From Papaver somniferum (lineage: Eukaryota > Streptophyta > Magnoliopsida > Ranunculales > Papaveraceae): DNA of 64,000 bases. The notes beneath the pieces are model-generated. The model searched no databases, was not told the DNA's origin, and saw only the letters and a list, made by a program, of their open reading frames with translations. The stretch lies in the NCBI RefSeq assembly GCF_003573695.1, contig NC_039358.1, positions 96,658,117-96,722,116 of the forward strand, written 5' to 3'. Numbering within the stretch: position 1 is the first letter of the stretch; each line of letters starts with the position of its first letter. The position numbers and the translations under genes are program-made. Positions 22,722-34,001 of the stretch are shown here, in pieces.

Positions 22722-22879
22722 GATCCGTGGATCTTGTAACAGTTATTGGTGGTTGGCATGCTCCCTCCCACTGCGGAGGTAGGGGTTCGAACCCTGTAAT
22801 TGCTGAAATCCGTTCCAATTTAAGCACTTTGGATATAATCTAGGGACCACTGGTCTAGGACATCAAAAAAAAAAAAAAA
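22722..22879 (+). mobile_element. SINE-like element with poly-A tail
   Basis: It contains GGGGTTCGAACCC (22771-22783), the B-box of a tRNA-type RNA polymerase III promoter. An A-box-like GTGGTTGGCATGC lies ~30 bp upstream and the stretch ends in an A16 run (22864-22879). A second A14 run follows after 22 bp. The start is approximate and I found no clear target duplication. Confidence 0.5.
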
Positions 22880-23157
22880 CAGCATGTACGAATGCTTCAA
22901 GAAAAAAAAAAAAAACAGCGCATAACAACACAATAACATCCGCGTTTGGTGTGTGAATGCGCATATAAATTGTCATATATGCACAGCCATAAACATGGAA
23001 GAAGAGACAACAGAGAAATAAAATATTAAGCAAGTGGACACTACTTATAGTCGATGTTGACTTTTGAGAAGTGGTACTCCAGCTCTTCCTTGAATCTTTC
23101 ACACTAGAATTGGTACTACATCATAGCCACCAACACGGCAACACTAGTATTTATATC

Positions 23158-23165
23158 TATATAAA
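23158..23165 (+). promoter_or_regulatory. TATA box of the PSY-like gene
   Basis: TATATAAA about 145 bp before the ATG at 23304. The intervening sequence is pyrimidine-rich (CTCTATCTTCCTCAATC...), as in many plant 5' leaders. Confidence 0.65.
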
Positions 23166-23303
23166 CCCTACTCTTCTCAGGTGTATCTTCTGACCAATTT
23201 CATACTCTATCTTCCTCAATCTATCTCTGTTCATCGCTATCTGTCTCTCTTGAAAGAACAAAAGATATATAATTAGTTATATTCCAAGCTAATACATCTC
23301 TAG

Positions 23304-24347
23304 ATGGAGCAAAAGATTTTGCTTAAAGTTCTAATACTCCTTCTGGGGTTCTTTTATGCCTTGTCTTTGGTTACGGGGACTCCTCTATCCAGTAAGTAAT
23401 ACTATTTCATGATCCATTGTCACACACACATACATATATATACACAAATATGTATAGGAATTTGTATGTATTGATCCTAGTCATGTAAAACTATAACAAA
23501 TCGTTTTTTCAGGGAGCCTTAAGTTAGATGACGAAGCTTATTCATCAACCAACCAAGATTCGGTGATGCAGGTAGACCACATCACTCTCTACTCTCTAAA
23601 TTAAAATGAAGATCATTATTATCAAATCATCACCATATAATTCTGGACTTACCAAAAATAAAAAAAATCACCATATAATTCAATTCCATAAGTTTTTGTG
23701 CCAGAGTTTAAACAGGATACCAGTACCACCAACCAAACTTTATCATACATAACCAACTGGTATTAGTCCAGTTGTGCCGTGGTTCAATTCCCGCTGCTGA
23801 TCGATCAAAGAAAAGAAAACTTTATCATAATGTGATAATGGTGCACAGTAGGTACCAGCTGCAAGACATATAAAAGAAACATATAATTGCATGGTGGAGG
23901 GGTTGGTGAAGTGAGTCAATGGACCACTGCGTCTGTGTGACAGTAACCAGTAACTAACTCCCGATAGACTAAAGTGGGGATGTGATCCACATAAAATCCA
24001 GATTGGGAATATCTGTTGCGGAATAGTTAGAATTTTTGTTGCATGAAATGATATTCCCGAACCTTTTCCCTCGACAAACAAACTTTCAATTGATGTTGGA
24101 ACAAGGATATGCGTAGAGAGTATTATGTAGGGTCCGTCCGTATGAGCTATATACATGGGTTTTACTTACCTATGTGCTTAACTGATGGCAGCAGGGTTTC
24201 ATGGAAGAAACAGGCAACTATGAACAAGTCATTTTAAAAGGTGAGGAAGAAGGTTTCTTGATCCATGGCAGGATGGTTGCGGAGAGGGCAGACTACCCAG
24301 GAGCAGTAGCAAACAAAAACCATGACCCAAAGCCTCCAAGAACCTGA
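23304..24347 (+). CDS. PSY-family sulfated-peptide precursor, three exons
   Basis: Exons 23304-23391, 23513-23571 and 24195-24347 give a 99-residue precursor. All splice sites are canonical: donors GTAAGT and GTAGAC, acceptors TTTTTTCAG and CAGCAG. Intron phases are 1 and 0, and the frame is open from ATG to TGA. Residues 1-25 are a signal peptide (MEQKILLKVLILLLGFFYAL) cleaved near Thr-Gly-Thr. The middle is variable and acidic. Residues 82-99 are DYPGAVANKNHDPKPPRT, matching the 18-residue mature peptide of Arabidopsis PSY1 in length and at Asp-Tyr (1-2), Ala-Asn (7-8) and His-Asp-Pro (11-13). In that family the tyrosine after Asp is sulfated by tyrosylprotein sulfotransferase, prolines may be hydroxylated and arabinosylated, and the secreted peptide acts through receptor kinases on cell expansion and growth-stress balance. 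Alternative acceptor use would add one Gln. This is the one clearly intact host gene in the window. The exact PSY paralogue cannot be named. Confidence 0.85.
23748..23816 (+). mobile_element. Short tRNA-like retro-insert in intron 2 of the PSY-like gene
   Basis: A 69-bp insert with an A-rich end (CAAAGAAAAGA) lies between two copies of the 13-bp direct repeat AAACTTTATCATA (23735-23747 and 23817-23829). It contains GTGGTTCAATTCCC, a B-box-like tRNA T-arm motif. Long target duplication plus an A-rich tail is the signature of LINE-driven retroposition, so this is a 5'-truncated SINE or a tRNA 3' fragment. Confidence 0.7.
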
Positions 24348-25200
24348 TCGATTGTAAAGCATGGTTACCATCTTCGTTAGTTAACAAATTGTTTGTAGTA
24401 ATCATAGTATTTGATAAGTATCACCAACTAATTAATTTATTTAGTTACGCGTGACCTGTTGTAAGTTTGTTCTTTGGTTAACACTTATTACTAATGGAAT
24501 GGTGTGCATTTTTGTCTCCTGTCTGAAAGTTTGATTTGTGTTGACATAAAGCGAGATATTCGTTTTCTCACCCCCGGCCGCCTCTAATATCCACAGTTAC
24601 ACCCCACTCTCAAATCTCTAGTCTCAAGCCCAGCGACCCTGACCCCTATCATTTTTGAAAATTACAGTACACAAAAATCAACCCACGGAACCTATTGTGT
24701 TTCCTCTTCTTGAGGAAATACAAAATCTAAGTCCAGATTGTGTTTCCTCTGAATAGAACTGAGACCAAATTAGGTTTGCTAGTTTGATGATCAGCCTAAG
24801 TTGCATTTGCGGTGAATTCTATTGGCTAAAACCACTGGGTGTCTCTCAATCGGAAAATGATCAATCTAACTTATGGTTATGGTTTAGGAGATGAGACCGT
24901 GAATTTCTTGAAGCGAGTGAAGAATTTCGTTAGTAGTCATGATGTTAATGTTAAAAGTGGTGATTTCTTTTCATAAATTAAGAATTGTTATTCAAAAAGG
25001 TGTTGGTGCTTAATTAATTGTTGTACATAATAATGCTACTAGAAAAATAAAAAACAAATTTTCTCGCATCTAACTTAAATTCGTAATTTTTGAATCTTCT
25101 TAATTACGATTTTTATTAAGTTCGTCGATTTTGAGAAAAGAAGAGGGTACTAATTTAGTTTTTCTGATTTCTTGTTTAGTTTTTTTTCTTTTCTTTTTTT
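24348..25200. other. Downstream of the PSY-like gene, no gene seen
   Basis: AT-rich sequence with the likely 3' untranslated region of the PSY gene at its start. A short open stretch around 24860-24970 has no recognisable similarity. T-rich tracts occur near 25170-25200. Confidence 0.3.
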
Positions 25201-26584
25201 CATGATTTCTTATGTGTGACATATTAGGCGATTCAATTTATATTTAGGACAATGTAAAGTTTAAGTGTGAGGGAGTGATTAAGCATATAAAATTTTGTAG
25301 GTATTTATTTTCAATAGGTATATTTAAACTTTTTGCTTGTCGCAGTGCAAGTTGTGCGAGGCTCGGACAGGCCGGCGTAAAACCCATGTTCTACTCTTAG
25401 GAGATATTCTCTAGTCGACTCGGTACTTGCTACTGGAAAATACTTTGGATTTCGGATTTCGAAACTCCAAAGTCTAGAAAATTGTGCCTATTAAGGATAA
25501 CACTAATTAATCTAAGTGGGGTGGAAACAAACCTTTTGGTTATAGGATTTGAGATTCCCAACTAAATGGTCTATTCATAAAAGATCAAACTCAGTTGTCA
25601 CCATATATCGGAGTCGTCACCATATCACTTTCTGTTTTTTATTTAGCAATTTTATGTGTTTCTCTAAGTAATTTGGCGGGCACCAGTATCGCCTTGTTGT
25701 CACTGCTAGAAATAAGTAGAGTGATTGAGATCAAGGTCCATTATTGTATTTTATTTAAACTGTAGTAAAAAAAGAAAAGAAAAGGAAATACGAGTATTGA
25801 AACTTGGATAACAATTTGTGTGTTCTCCCTGTCTCCATCTCCTAAGCAAGAATGGAATGCAAAATCCATGGGGACTATCATATAATCTGCTGAAAAGGAG
25901 CATGCGCTTGAATTAAAAGATCTAATCATGTTGTCGATTCATTAGTAACATATATAAGTTATTATATACAATAAATAATTCGACTCATGGGCCCTTGTTT
26001 ATACCAGCTGATTTGATACTAGAATTAGGAATAAGACCAGTGGGAGCGTATCTTAATCTATTAGGATTCATTTTGGCATTGACATTCACACAGATATTCT
26101 GGGAAACATCGTTCACCTTAGTCAACATGTGCAAACTTCATTATCTCCATCTTCTTAATCTATTCATGTGATTGTGGTTTGTTAGATTCCGAGTATTGTG
26201 GTCCATTGTATGACTATCTGAGTAGAGCTTAAATTCTTATATATGAATTTTAGTATGTTGGGTGCAAACTCGTGTACATCAGTTGGATTCATCCAGGGGT
26301 AACTTCTCTCATATCCTAAGTTATTAAGTGGCAAAATACGGAGATTGTTTAGTGTCATTCTTGGATTCTTCACAAGTAGGCAGGATTTGAAGTATAGGTT
26401 TTATGGGTGTACCTCTTGTAAACCCTCGCGAGAATAAAACTCGTCCACTAGGGACACATTGCGGTTCAAAGGCTTGTTACAATACTAAGTGTAACTGTAA
26501 CCTCAACGAAAGAGAGTTGTGTGATTTAGAATTAAGTTAATTTATCTTGCTCGAGGACTAGCAAAGTCTAGGTGTGGGGGAATT
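25201..26584 (+). mobile_element. Decayed 3' internal region of a Tat/Athila-like element
   Basis: No ORF. Several blocks match the 3' untranslated regions of 5668-12718 and 55577-64000: 'GGACAATGTAAAGTTTAAGT', 'CTAATTAATCTAAGTGG', 'GTGTGTTCTCCCTGTCTCC', 'CTGAGTAGAGCTTA' and 'CTCGTGTACATCAGTTGGA'. It ends with 'GCTCGAGGACTAGCAAAG' and a purine tract (GGTGTGGGGGAATT) just before an LTR start. Confidence 0.6.
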
Positions 26585-27429
26585 TGATAGGTTTCTTAAA
26601 CACCTTTTGTTATTATCAATTGATTATGTTTCTTTGCTATTCTTCTTGTGAATTGTGTATTTTGCTTGTTTTTTTAGAGTCACTTGGGAAAAAGAAGAAG
26701 AAAAAGGCGTAAAAGGGCAAAAATGTTATTTCAGAGGCAAGTATTATCTGTCGTCATTCATATACTAAGGACTAACCCATGAAGGATGTTTTTGGCACCT
26801 CACTATTCATTCGAGGTTGCCCACAAATTGATTTAAATAAATTGGGGAATATAAGCAGTAGGACATCCCCATATCTAATCAGCAGGCACCTAAATCCTGA
26901 TTTCCTTTTCTAAACCTAGATTGACCTAAAAAGTAGCTAAATTATTCTACTCATATGTCACGACCAGCAGATGCAGTTTCTTCTTGCCGGTTAGCGTTGG
27001 TGCGATGGTTAGTTGTGATGAGTTCGAGACGGAAAACTTGAGTTGTATCAGTTTTGGCCGAGAAAATAGAGAAAGAGGATGTTGTTTCTGCTGTTTAAAT
27101 TTGTAATAGATGGAAAAGATTTGAGGTAGCATGTGAGTCCATGTATGATAAAGAAAGATTTTGGCTTAGTTGTGGTGTGGATTTCAGACGACATAAATAG
27201 TTCGTGTTCGAGACAAACACGAGATCGATGTGTGTTAGATTTCGAAAAAGGAATGAGTTCTAGTGATGGAAGAAGATTGATGATGATTTTGGGTTATGGT
27301 CAGTTGGGTATGAACTTTAATGAATGTGACTTTGTTGATGATCAGAGAAGAATGGTAATGGATGGGATAATTTGTATGATTTGTTTGAACCGGAAATGGC
27401 ATAAAAAGACAGTGAAGAAGGTATGTTGG

Positions 27430-27614
27430 AGACATATTTAGAGATGCACTCGGTTTCTCAAGATGAGAAAACCAAAAGCGAAGTCATGTATTTATATGTA
27501 TTTACAGTTCTTGGTTTACAAGTAATTAACAAAATAGAAGCAATGTAAAACAGGAAAGATAAAATACAATAGGAAAACAAAACTAAAAATAGTTTATGTT
27601 TTTTTTCTATGATA
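27430..27614 (-). repeat. 3' LTR of the copia element
   Basis: It matches 33816-34001 with a modest number of differences: 'TTTCTCAAGATGAGAAAACC' is identical in both. It lies directly next to the polypurine tract. Confidence 0.85.
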
Positions 27615-27675
27615 CCCCCCTCGATCTAAGCGAGTGATCGCATACAGTAAGCTTAGAGCGAAGAAAACAGAAATG

Positions 27676-28211
27676 TTATTTCATTGTACGCTTAGTGAAG
27701 ATGTCAGCAATTTGGTATTTCGAATACACAAATTTGACATCCAACTGGTCACGTTGAACTCGTTCACGCACGAAATGATAATCAATCTTTATATGTTTTG
27801 TACGACCATGGAAGACATGGTTCATCGTGAGATAGGTAGCACCGAGATTATCACACCACAAAACATGTGGAGTACATATTGGCGCTTGGAGTTCTCCCAA
27901 TAAAGATTCAATCCACATAAGTTAGCAGTAGCGATCGCAAGACCTCTATATTCAGCTTCAGTACTTGACCTTGACACGGTTTTGTGCTTCTGAGAACATC
28001 AAGAAATAATATTTGAACCCAAGAAAACACAATAGACACTCGTAGAGTGTCTATCAGTTTGATCACCAGCCCAATCGGCGTCTACATATGCTTGAAAATT
28101 CAGTTTCAATATAGGATAACTTCTGAGAGTTATACCATAAGAAAAAATACCTTGCAAGTAACGCAAAATCCGTTTGACAAGAAGTAAATGTTTATCTATG
28201 GGATTTTGCAT
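27676..28211 (-). pseudogene. Copia RNase H and C-terminus
   Basis: Minus-strand frames contain LLLVKRILRYLQGIFSYGI, AYVDADWAGDQTDRHST, SRSSTEAEYRGLAIATA, VLWCDNLGATYL and HIKIDYHFVRERV, and near the end ADIFTK. These are the ordered RNase H and C-terminal motifs of Ty1/copia polyproteins. The frame is broken at about 27990-28000 by a stop, so the product would not be functional. Confidence 0.85.
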
Positions 28212-28352
28212 GAATTGGCAAACTTTATTGACTGAAAAATCAATCTATGGATGTGTGATTAGTAAATATTGTAACCCACCAATGAGACTTCGATATACAG
28301 TGAGATTTGATAAAGGAGTACCACCTGTTGGATTTAATTCAGTGGACGTAGT

Positions 28353-30152
28353 TGGTAGGACTTGAAAGAAGCCTACGACTATGTCTAACTGCAAGTGCAC
28401 AGTGTCGATATGTAACACAGGGCAAGCATATGTCGATCCTCAGGGACAAGGTGTGTGTAAAGCTGAAACTATGGTCTCACTTAAACTGATTCTAAACAAG
28501 AAAGAGTAACCAAAATGGGGGTTGTTTTCATGTGTCGATACGACAAGGTGTTGGTGAGGATTATAACAGAAAATAAATAAAAGTAAAAGATGCAAATAAA
28601 ACAGGGAGTAAACACTGAGAATGAAGGTACTAGGATTGTCGAATCCACCATTAACTCATACTATGTATTCAACTGATTATGATACTCTTGTCTTTTTAAC
28701 AGATAAGGTAGAGGTGTCAAGTCTATTACTTACCTAAGGTGTTTCATCAATGGATGATTCAATCACAACTAAAATATCAATCCGGAGCACTAACTGTCTA
28801 ATTAAGCACAACTAGTCAAGGGATTAACAATAGTCTCTAAAGCATGAGCTGCAGCATAATCAACACAGTTTTATCCTGACTACAATGGATACATGGAATA
28901 CACTGTGAAAGCAAAGCATTGACGTACTAAGATTGAAACTATCCTAACAGTTTAAGCATTCAAGAGCAACACAATTAGTATGAATAACACAGCAGGAAGC
29001 TAAGGTTTCATCTAAACCCTAGTTATTGAATTAGAACATAATAACACTACTGAAAACAAACATAAATTACTACAGCTTGGTGCACCGGCTAATCCGGGCA
29101 TGCCCACACACACACAATACCATCTTCTATTTATACCCAAAATTAGGGTTCTTAACAGTTTCCCCCAAAATTCCCAAATTAGGGTTTACATTGAAAATTA
29201 AAATTAAAGCTCACCCGTCTGTGCTTTTGTTGTCTCCCCCTCGACCCATGTCTTGTCTTCCTTCTATGCTACTCCTCCTGCTCCAATTGTCTCTTACATC
29301 ACCTCTGCTACAAACCCTAGTTCTCTCTTTCTTGGTTGTAGCGTCTTTGCGAGAAGCTAAAACTAAGCTAGAGAGAGTCTAGGGTTTAGGGTTAGTCTGC
29401 TGTGGTGTCGGGTGAAGGTAGTGATGGTGAAGCTCGAGAAGAAGGGGAAGAATGGTGTTGCAGGTCTGTTGGTCGGGGAAGAAGGAGAAATTTGGGAAGA
29501 AGAGGAGAATTCGATGGTTTTGGGAGAAGATATTTGGTGCTAGGGTGTTGAGCGGGTGTAGCAAATTCGATGTCCAGCGAAGATGATACGTTGGATGATC
29601 ACATCTGGATTGAATCGAACGGCTAAGATGGAACAAGCTTGCAACGACCATTGGATGCGTGATACAACAATTCTGACGGCTTAGATTGGAGTTAGGTACT
29701 ATGATGTTTGACAGGAGCTTCAAGATTTGATGCTCGGTGATGAGGCGAACGTTGGATGATGTGATGGATCCAATCTGACGGCTCTCATGGAAATGGGTAT
29801 GGATATTGGAAATGGATTTGGGTAAGGGTTTTGGGCCTTGGGTATGCCAAGCCCATATCTTCTTTAAGGACAATTCTTCATCTTCAAGCCCACTTCTAGT
29901 TGATCTGGCTCTTGCAAACATCATTCTTCGCTGCCTTTCTGCGGGAGTCTTTGTCGTTTCTTTGCTCTTTTCGCTCCGTGAGTTAACCAGGATTTATTTA
30001 GTACCTAAAAATGCAAAATTAATTGAGAAAAGTATTTATTCTTGAAAACAACGAAAACACAGAATATGGGATAAAATGGAGCGTTAGTGCACAAATGATG
30101 AGTTAAATGCCAATAAAAAGGTGCAAATATATACAATATTTGGCACTCATCA
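28353..30152 (-). mobile_element. Solo LTR inserted in the copia element
   Basis: Minus strand: TGATGAGTGCCAAATATTGT...GTCCTACCA, 1800 bp, with exact 5-bp target duplicate GTAGT at 28348-28352 and 30153-30157. The termini are TG/CA. I see no internal domain, primer site or second LTR copy, so a solo LTR of a gypsy-type element is the simplest reading. The 181-codon frame inside it has no recognisable domain and is not called. Confidence 0.8.
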
Positions 30153-30157
30153 GTAGT

Positions 30158-30870
30158 AAAGGGAGTACTAACAGGATTCACACCATGCATATTAGCACGC
30201 TCTAACAAGTCTTCGATGTAGCGTCATTGGGAGAGAGATAATCCATCAGAAGTCTGTGCTGCTTCAACACCAAGAAAGAACGAAATATCGCCAAGATCTT
30301 TTAAAGCAAACTCTTTATGAAGAGTATCAATCAAATCTTGCAGACAACTTAAATTGGAGCCTGTTAAGATAATATCATCAACATAGACAAGCAAATATAT
30401 CATACAATTAATTAAACGACAGATGAATAAAAAGCAGTCATCTCGAGAAATAACAAAACCAAGTTTTTGAAGGAAAACTTTCAAACGAGTATACCAAGCC
30501 CTGGGTGCTTGTTTTAATCCATATAATGACTTGTGTAAACGACAAACATGATCCGGAAATTGGGGATCAGTATAGCCGGGGGGCTACTTCATATAGACCC
30601 TTCTTTAAGAAAGCCATTGAGAAAAGCATTCTGAATATCTAGTTGTCGAATTGGCTAAGAATAGGACGATACCAATGTAAGAACAACTCGTATAGTACAC
30701 GACTTTATAACTGGACTAAAAGCTTCCCCGTAGTCAATGCCTTCTCTTTGATTAAATCCTTTAGCCACGAGACGTGCCTTATAACGTTCTATAGTTCCAT
30801 CAGCATGTTGTTTGATCCGAAATACCCATTTACAACCCACTAAATTCATACTAGAATTTTTAGGAACCAA
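30158..30870 (-). pseudogene. Copia reverse transcriptase
   Basis: Minus-strand segments: [40 protein letters not shown] and, in a second frame, YLLVYVDDIILTGSN (the YVDD catalytic box) and LKDLGDISFFLGVE, ending NPVSTPFTT at the solo-LTR junction. The order and spacing are those of RVT_2. Several stops and frameshifts lie between 30490 and 30660. Confidence 0.9.
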
Positions 30871-31449
30871 GGACCAAGTTCCATTTTTCAGAAGAGACTA
30901 GTATTGGTTATCCATAGACTTACACCATTTAAGATTATTCTTTGCCTGCGAGTAACAAGTATGCTCAAATAAAGAGTCAGCAATCTTTGTATGTTTAGAT
31001 GCTAACAACACCGTTTTCTGGATAATGCCATCCTTTCCCCTAGTGACCATAGGATGATCATTGTGAACTATAGGATTAGGAAAATAGACATTAGAAGGAT
31101 GAGGATTAGGGAAAATTAGCAAATCAGTTCTAGGTGTCGTAGGAATGGTAGGGAGAAGTGATCTAAGAGGAGCATGGGAAGTCATCTTAAAAGGAACTGG
31201 AGAAGTATCTATGGAATAAGATTGAGTAGACCCTGATATGGACAAAGGAGTAGGTGACGTGGTGTCTACTGGTGTGCTAGAAAGTGGGGTGGAAGGTGGT
31301 TTTGGTGTGTCAGAAAGGGAACTTGAATGAGAGATTGCTGGGGATGAATCTAGGATGGATTCGTGGTCTTCAAAAGAGGAAGAAGTAGACATTGCAGTGG
31401 AATTGTGAGATGTGCATGGTATAGGCAGAGAAGATATGAAAGGGGGATG

Positions 31450-32346
31450 AGAAATTACCTGTGGTGGAGGTGACTGAGAGGGAAGTACGGTGGGTGGAGC
31501 TCAAAAGGAAAACTAGACTCATCGAAAACAACATGCCGTGACCAGTAAACCCGTCCAGACGGAATGTGAAAACATTTATAACCCTTGCGATTGGCACAAT
31601 ATCCTAAGAATACACATAGAGAGGAACGAGACTCTAATTTATTTGCTTGATAGTCGCGAAGATGAGGAAAACATAAACACCCAAAGGTTCGAAGAGACAA
31701 ATAATCAGGGCCCTTTTTAAACAACAGTTCATATGGAGCTCGAGTACCATTTTGGATAAAAGGAATTTGATTCATAAGAAAGGTGGCAGTAAAAAACGAA
31801 TCTTACCAGAAACTAGAAGGAATGCATGCCATGGAAAGAAGTGTCATACTTGTTTCAACAATGTGACGATGTCGTTGTTCGGCAAGATCATTTTTGGCAG
31901 ATGTGTGGGGGCATGCAACACGATGATGTTACCATTTTGTGCAAGAATTTTTGTGAACTTCTTATATTCAGTGCCATTGTCATATTGAAATATTTAATAT
32001 TTCTGTTGAAAAGGTTTTGAACATGTTTATAGAAGATCTCGAAAATTGATATGGTATTTGATTTAGCATGCATAGGATAAATCCAAGTAAATTAGCTAAA
32101 GGCATCAACAAAAATGATGTAATACCGAAAACCTTCATTAGATAAAATAGGAGCAGGACCCCAAACATCCGACACAATTAAATCTAACGGATTGTTATAT
32201 ACATTAGTGCTAGAATAAAATGGAAGTTTATGACTTATTTCTCAAAAAGATCAACACATAGAAAAACTAGATATAAAGACTAGTAGATGATGTTTCAAAA
32301 CAACTGATTTGACTGTTTTGAGCATATGATGTCCTAAAGGATGGTG
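31450..32346 (-). pseudogene. Copia integrase region
   Basis: Minus-strand fragments recall the integrase catalytic core (DLIVSDVWGPAP near 32195, then GFRYYIIFVDAFS) and the C-terminal region YELLFKKGPDYLSLRTFGCL and ANKLESRSSLCVFLGY. Frames change repeatedly and the zinc-binding start is poorly kept. The low-complexity Ser/Thr/Pro segment at 30898-31392 is the usual spacer between integrase and reverse transcriptase. Confidence 0.8.
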
Positions 32347-32760
32347 TCATTTCTGAAAAGAGGTATGTTCGCCAACATATGCAGATATAGATGAGACAAT
32401 ACAAAGAGCATAAATACCATCCTTAAGCGCTCCCAGGAGTACTACCTTCCCCTTGTGACAGTCCTTCATAAGACAACCATTATTGTGAATTTCAAATAAA
32501 ATATTATTAGAATGGAAGAACCGAGATACGGATAGAAGATTATTAGAAAAATGTGGAACATGAAGGACATTGGAGAGTATAAACTTACGATTTTGGGTGG
32601 AAAGGATAGTATTACCAGTATGTGATATTTTCATATTAGTTCCAGCAGCGGTACGAACTTGATCAGATCCTGTATACTCATGGTGAGTTTGCAAATTATT
32701 AAGATTATGTTTCATATGATTGTTCACTCTGCTATCCACAAGCCAATCATAAGTGTATTT
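32347..32760 (-). pseudogene. Copia protease and pre-integrase region
   Basis: WLVDSRVNNHM occupies the aspartic protease site, where copia elements have a D-S-G triad. Here the glycine is arginine, so the active site is lost. It is followed by NRKFILSNVLHVPHFSNNLL and KGKVVLLGALKDGIYAL (pre-integrase). Confidence 0.8.
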
Positions 32761-32969
32761 TGGTTGGCGACGATATGTATCATAAGCAGCAGGAGGAGAT
32801 GAATTAGTACTTGAGGAGGATTTAGCACCTCTATTGTTGTTAACCCGAACCGGTTTACGCTTCTCACGGGAGTGTAAGTCATCATATCATATCTCTTGCA
32901 GCAGTCTCTAGCATTGTGATATGGATTCTCGCATATCTGGAAGATAATAGTTGGTTTTTCCGTCTCTTG

Positions 32970-33715
32970 TTAGGAACATCTCGACCACGATTGTTCAGGC
33001 AACATTAACATGTGGTTGGAAGGAAGCAATCTGATTTGGTGCAGCGATACGAAGATCATAAGAGAGTAACAAAGATTCAAATTCATCAGGTTGATGACAC
33101 ACATGGTGGTGATTAAAGAGCTAACAATGGATTCATAGGATGAATCAAGACCCTTAATAACATAATGACAAAATTCCTTATCATACGCGTTTACTCCACT
33201 GGCAGCAACTGAATCAACTATACTTTTAATTGATTGAATAAATTCAGACATAGTTGAATTACCCTTTTTAATGGAAGAAAGAGATTCGTTCAGGTGAATA
33301 AGACGTGCATCAGTCCTAGATGCCAAAAGGCCATCCAGTTTCGTCCAGATGGAGTAGATGTTTCACAAGTCTTCACTTTGGAAAGAACTGGAGAAGTCAG
33401 AGAAGACATGATGCATCCAAGCAAGAGCTTATATGTGTGTCGTAAAGATAAGAATAATGGATTAGGAGCTCCGTTAACTAGAGGTGATATACTGTTGCAA
33501 GTTCCATCGATATATTTTTCCAAATCATAACCCTATAAATAAGTCATAAATTGAGCCTTCCATAGCAAAAAACTGCGACCAACAAGTTTCTCTGAGATAA
33601 CACCATGTAATCTCTCAAAAGGCACTACCAGAGTTGATGATGAAGAAGCCATAATGCTAGGAGAGATACTGGTTGTTGAAGAAGATGATGAAGAATGGGC
33701 AGATTCTGTTGACAT
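32970..33715 (-). pseudogene. Copia gag
   Basis: It starts MSTESAHSSSSSSTTS at ATG 33715. An amber stop follows FMTYL where related gags read on into GYDLEKYIDG, and further frames carry ESLSSIKKGNSTMSEFIQS and VIKGLDSSYESIVSSL. This is the UBN2-type copia gag. The zinc knuckle is not recognisable. It is broken by a stop and frameshifts. Confidence 0.8.
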
Positions 33716-33815
33716 GACGAAAAATTTGAAGAGAAATAAAAGAAATAAACCAAAGCTAAAAATATGTATAAAAACCCTAATCAGGTCTTAGTGAAGATCA
33801 ACCAAGATGATACCA

Positions 33816-34001
33816 AGACAGATTTAGAGATGTACTCGATTTCTCAAGATGAGAAAACCAAAAGAGAAGACATGTATTTATATGTGTTTACAATTCTTGG
33901 TTTACATGTAATTAACAAAACAGAAGCACTGTAAAACTGGAAAGACAAAATACAATAGGAAAACAAAACTAAAAACAGTTTATGTTTCCTTTTCTCTAAT
34001 A
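33816..34001 (-). repeat. 5' LTR of the copia element
   Basis: It is next to the primer site (minus-strand TTGGTATCA) and matches 27430-27614. The termini are not the usual TG/CA, but they are bounded by the exact GTTGG duplicate. Confidence 0.85.

Larger units (their letters stand above)
27430..34001 (-). mobile_element. Ty1/copia retrotransposon with short LTRs, decayed
   Basis: 185-bp LTRs at 27430-27614 and 33816-34001, exact target duplicate GTTGG (27425-27429 and 34002-34006), primer site TTGGTATCA (33814-33806, minus) and polypurine tract GAGGGGGG (27622-27615, minus). The domain order on the minus strand is gag, protease, integrase, reverse transcriptase, RNase H, as in Ty1/copia. 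All are interrupted by stops or frameshifts. A 1.8 kb solo LTR splits the reverse transcriptase/RNase H junction. Confidence 0.9.

Noticed and set aside
22771..22783. True tRNA gene
   Set aside because: A B-box is present but no complete cloverleaf, acceptor stem or anticodon arm could be folded by eye; the poly-A tail points to a SINE.
27133..27441. 102-codon plus-strand ORF
   Set aside because: It spans the junction between the old LTR and the copia LTR, so it cannot be an ancestral gene.
29379..29924. 181-codon minus-strand ORF
   Set aside because: It lies inside a solo LTR bounded by exact target duplicates, has composition without domains and is not part of a known LTR-element gene.
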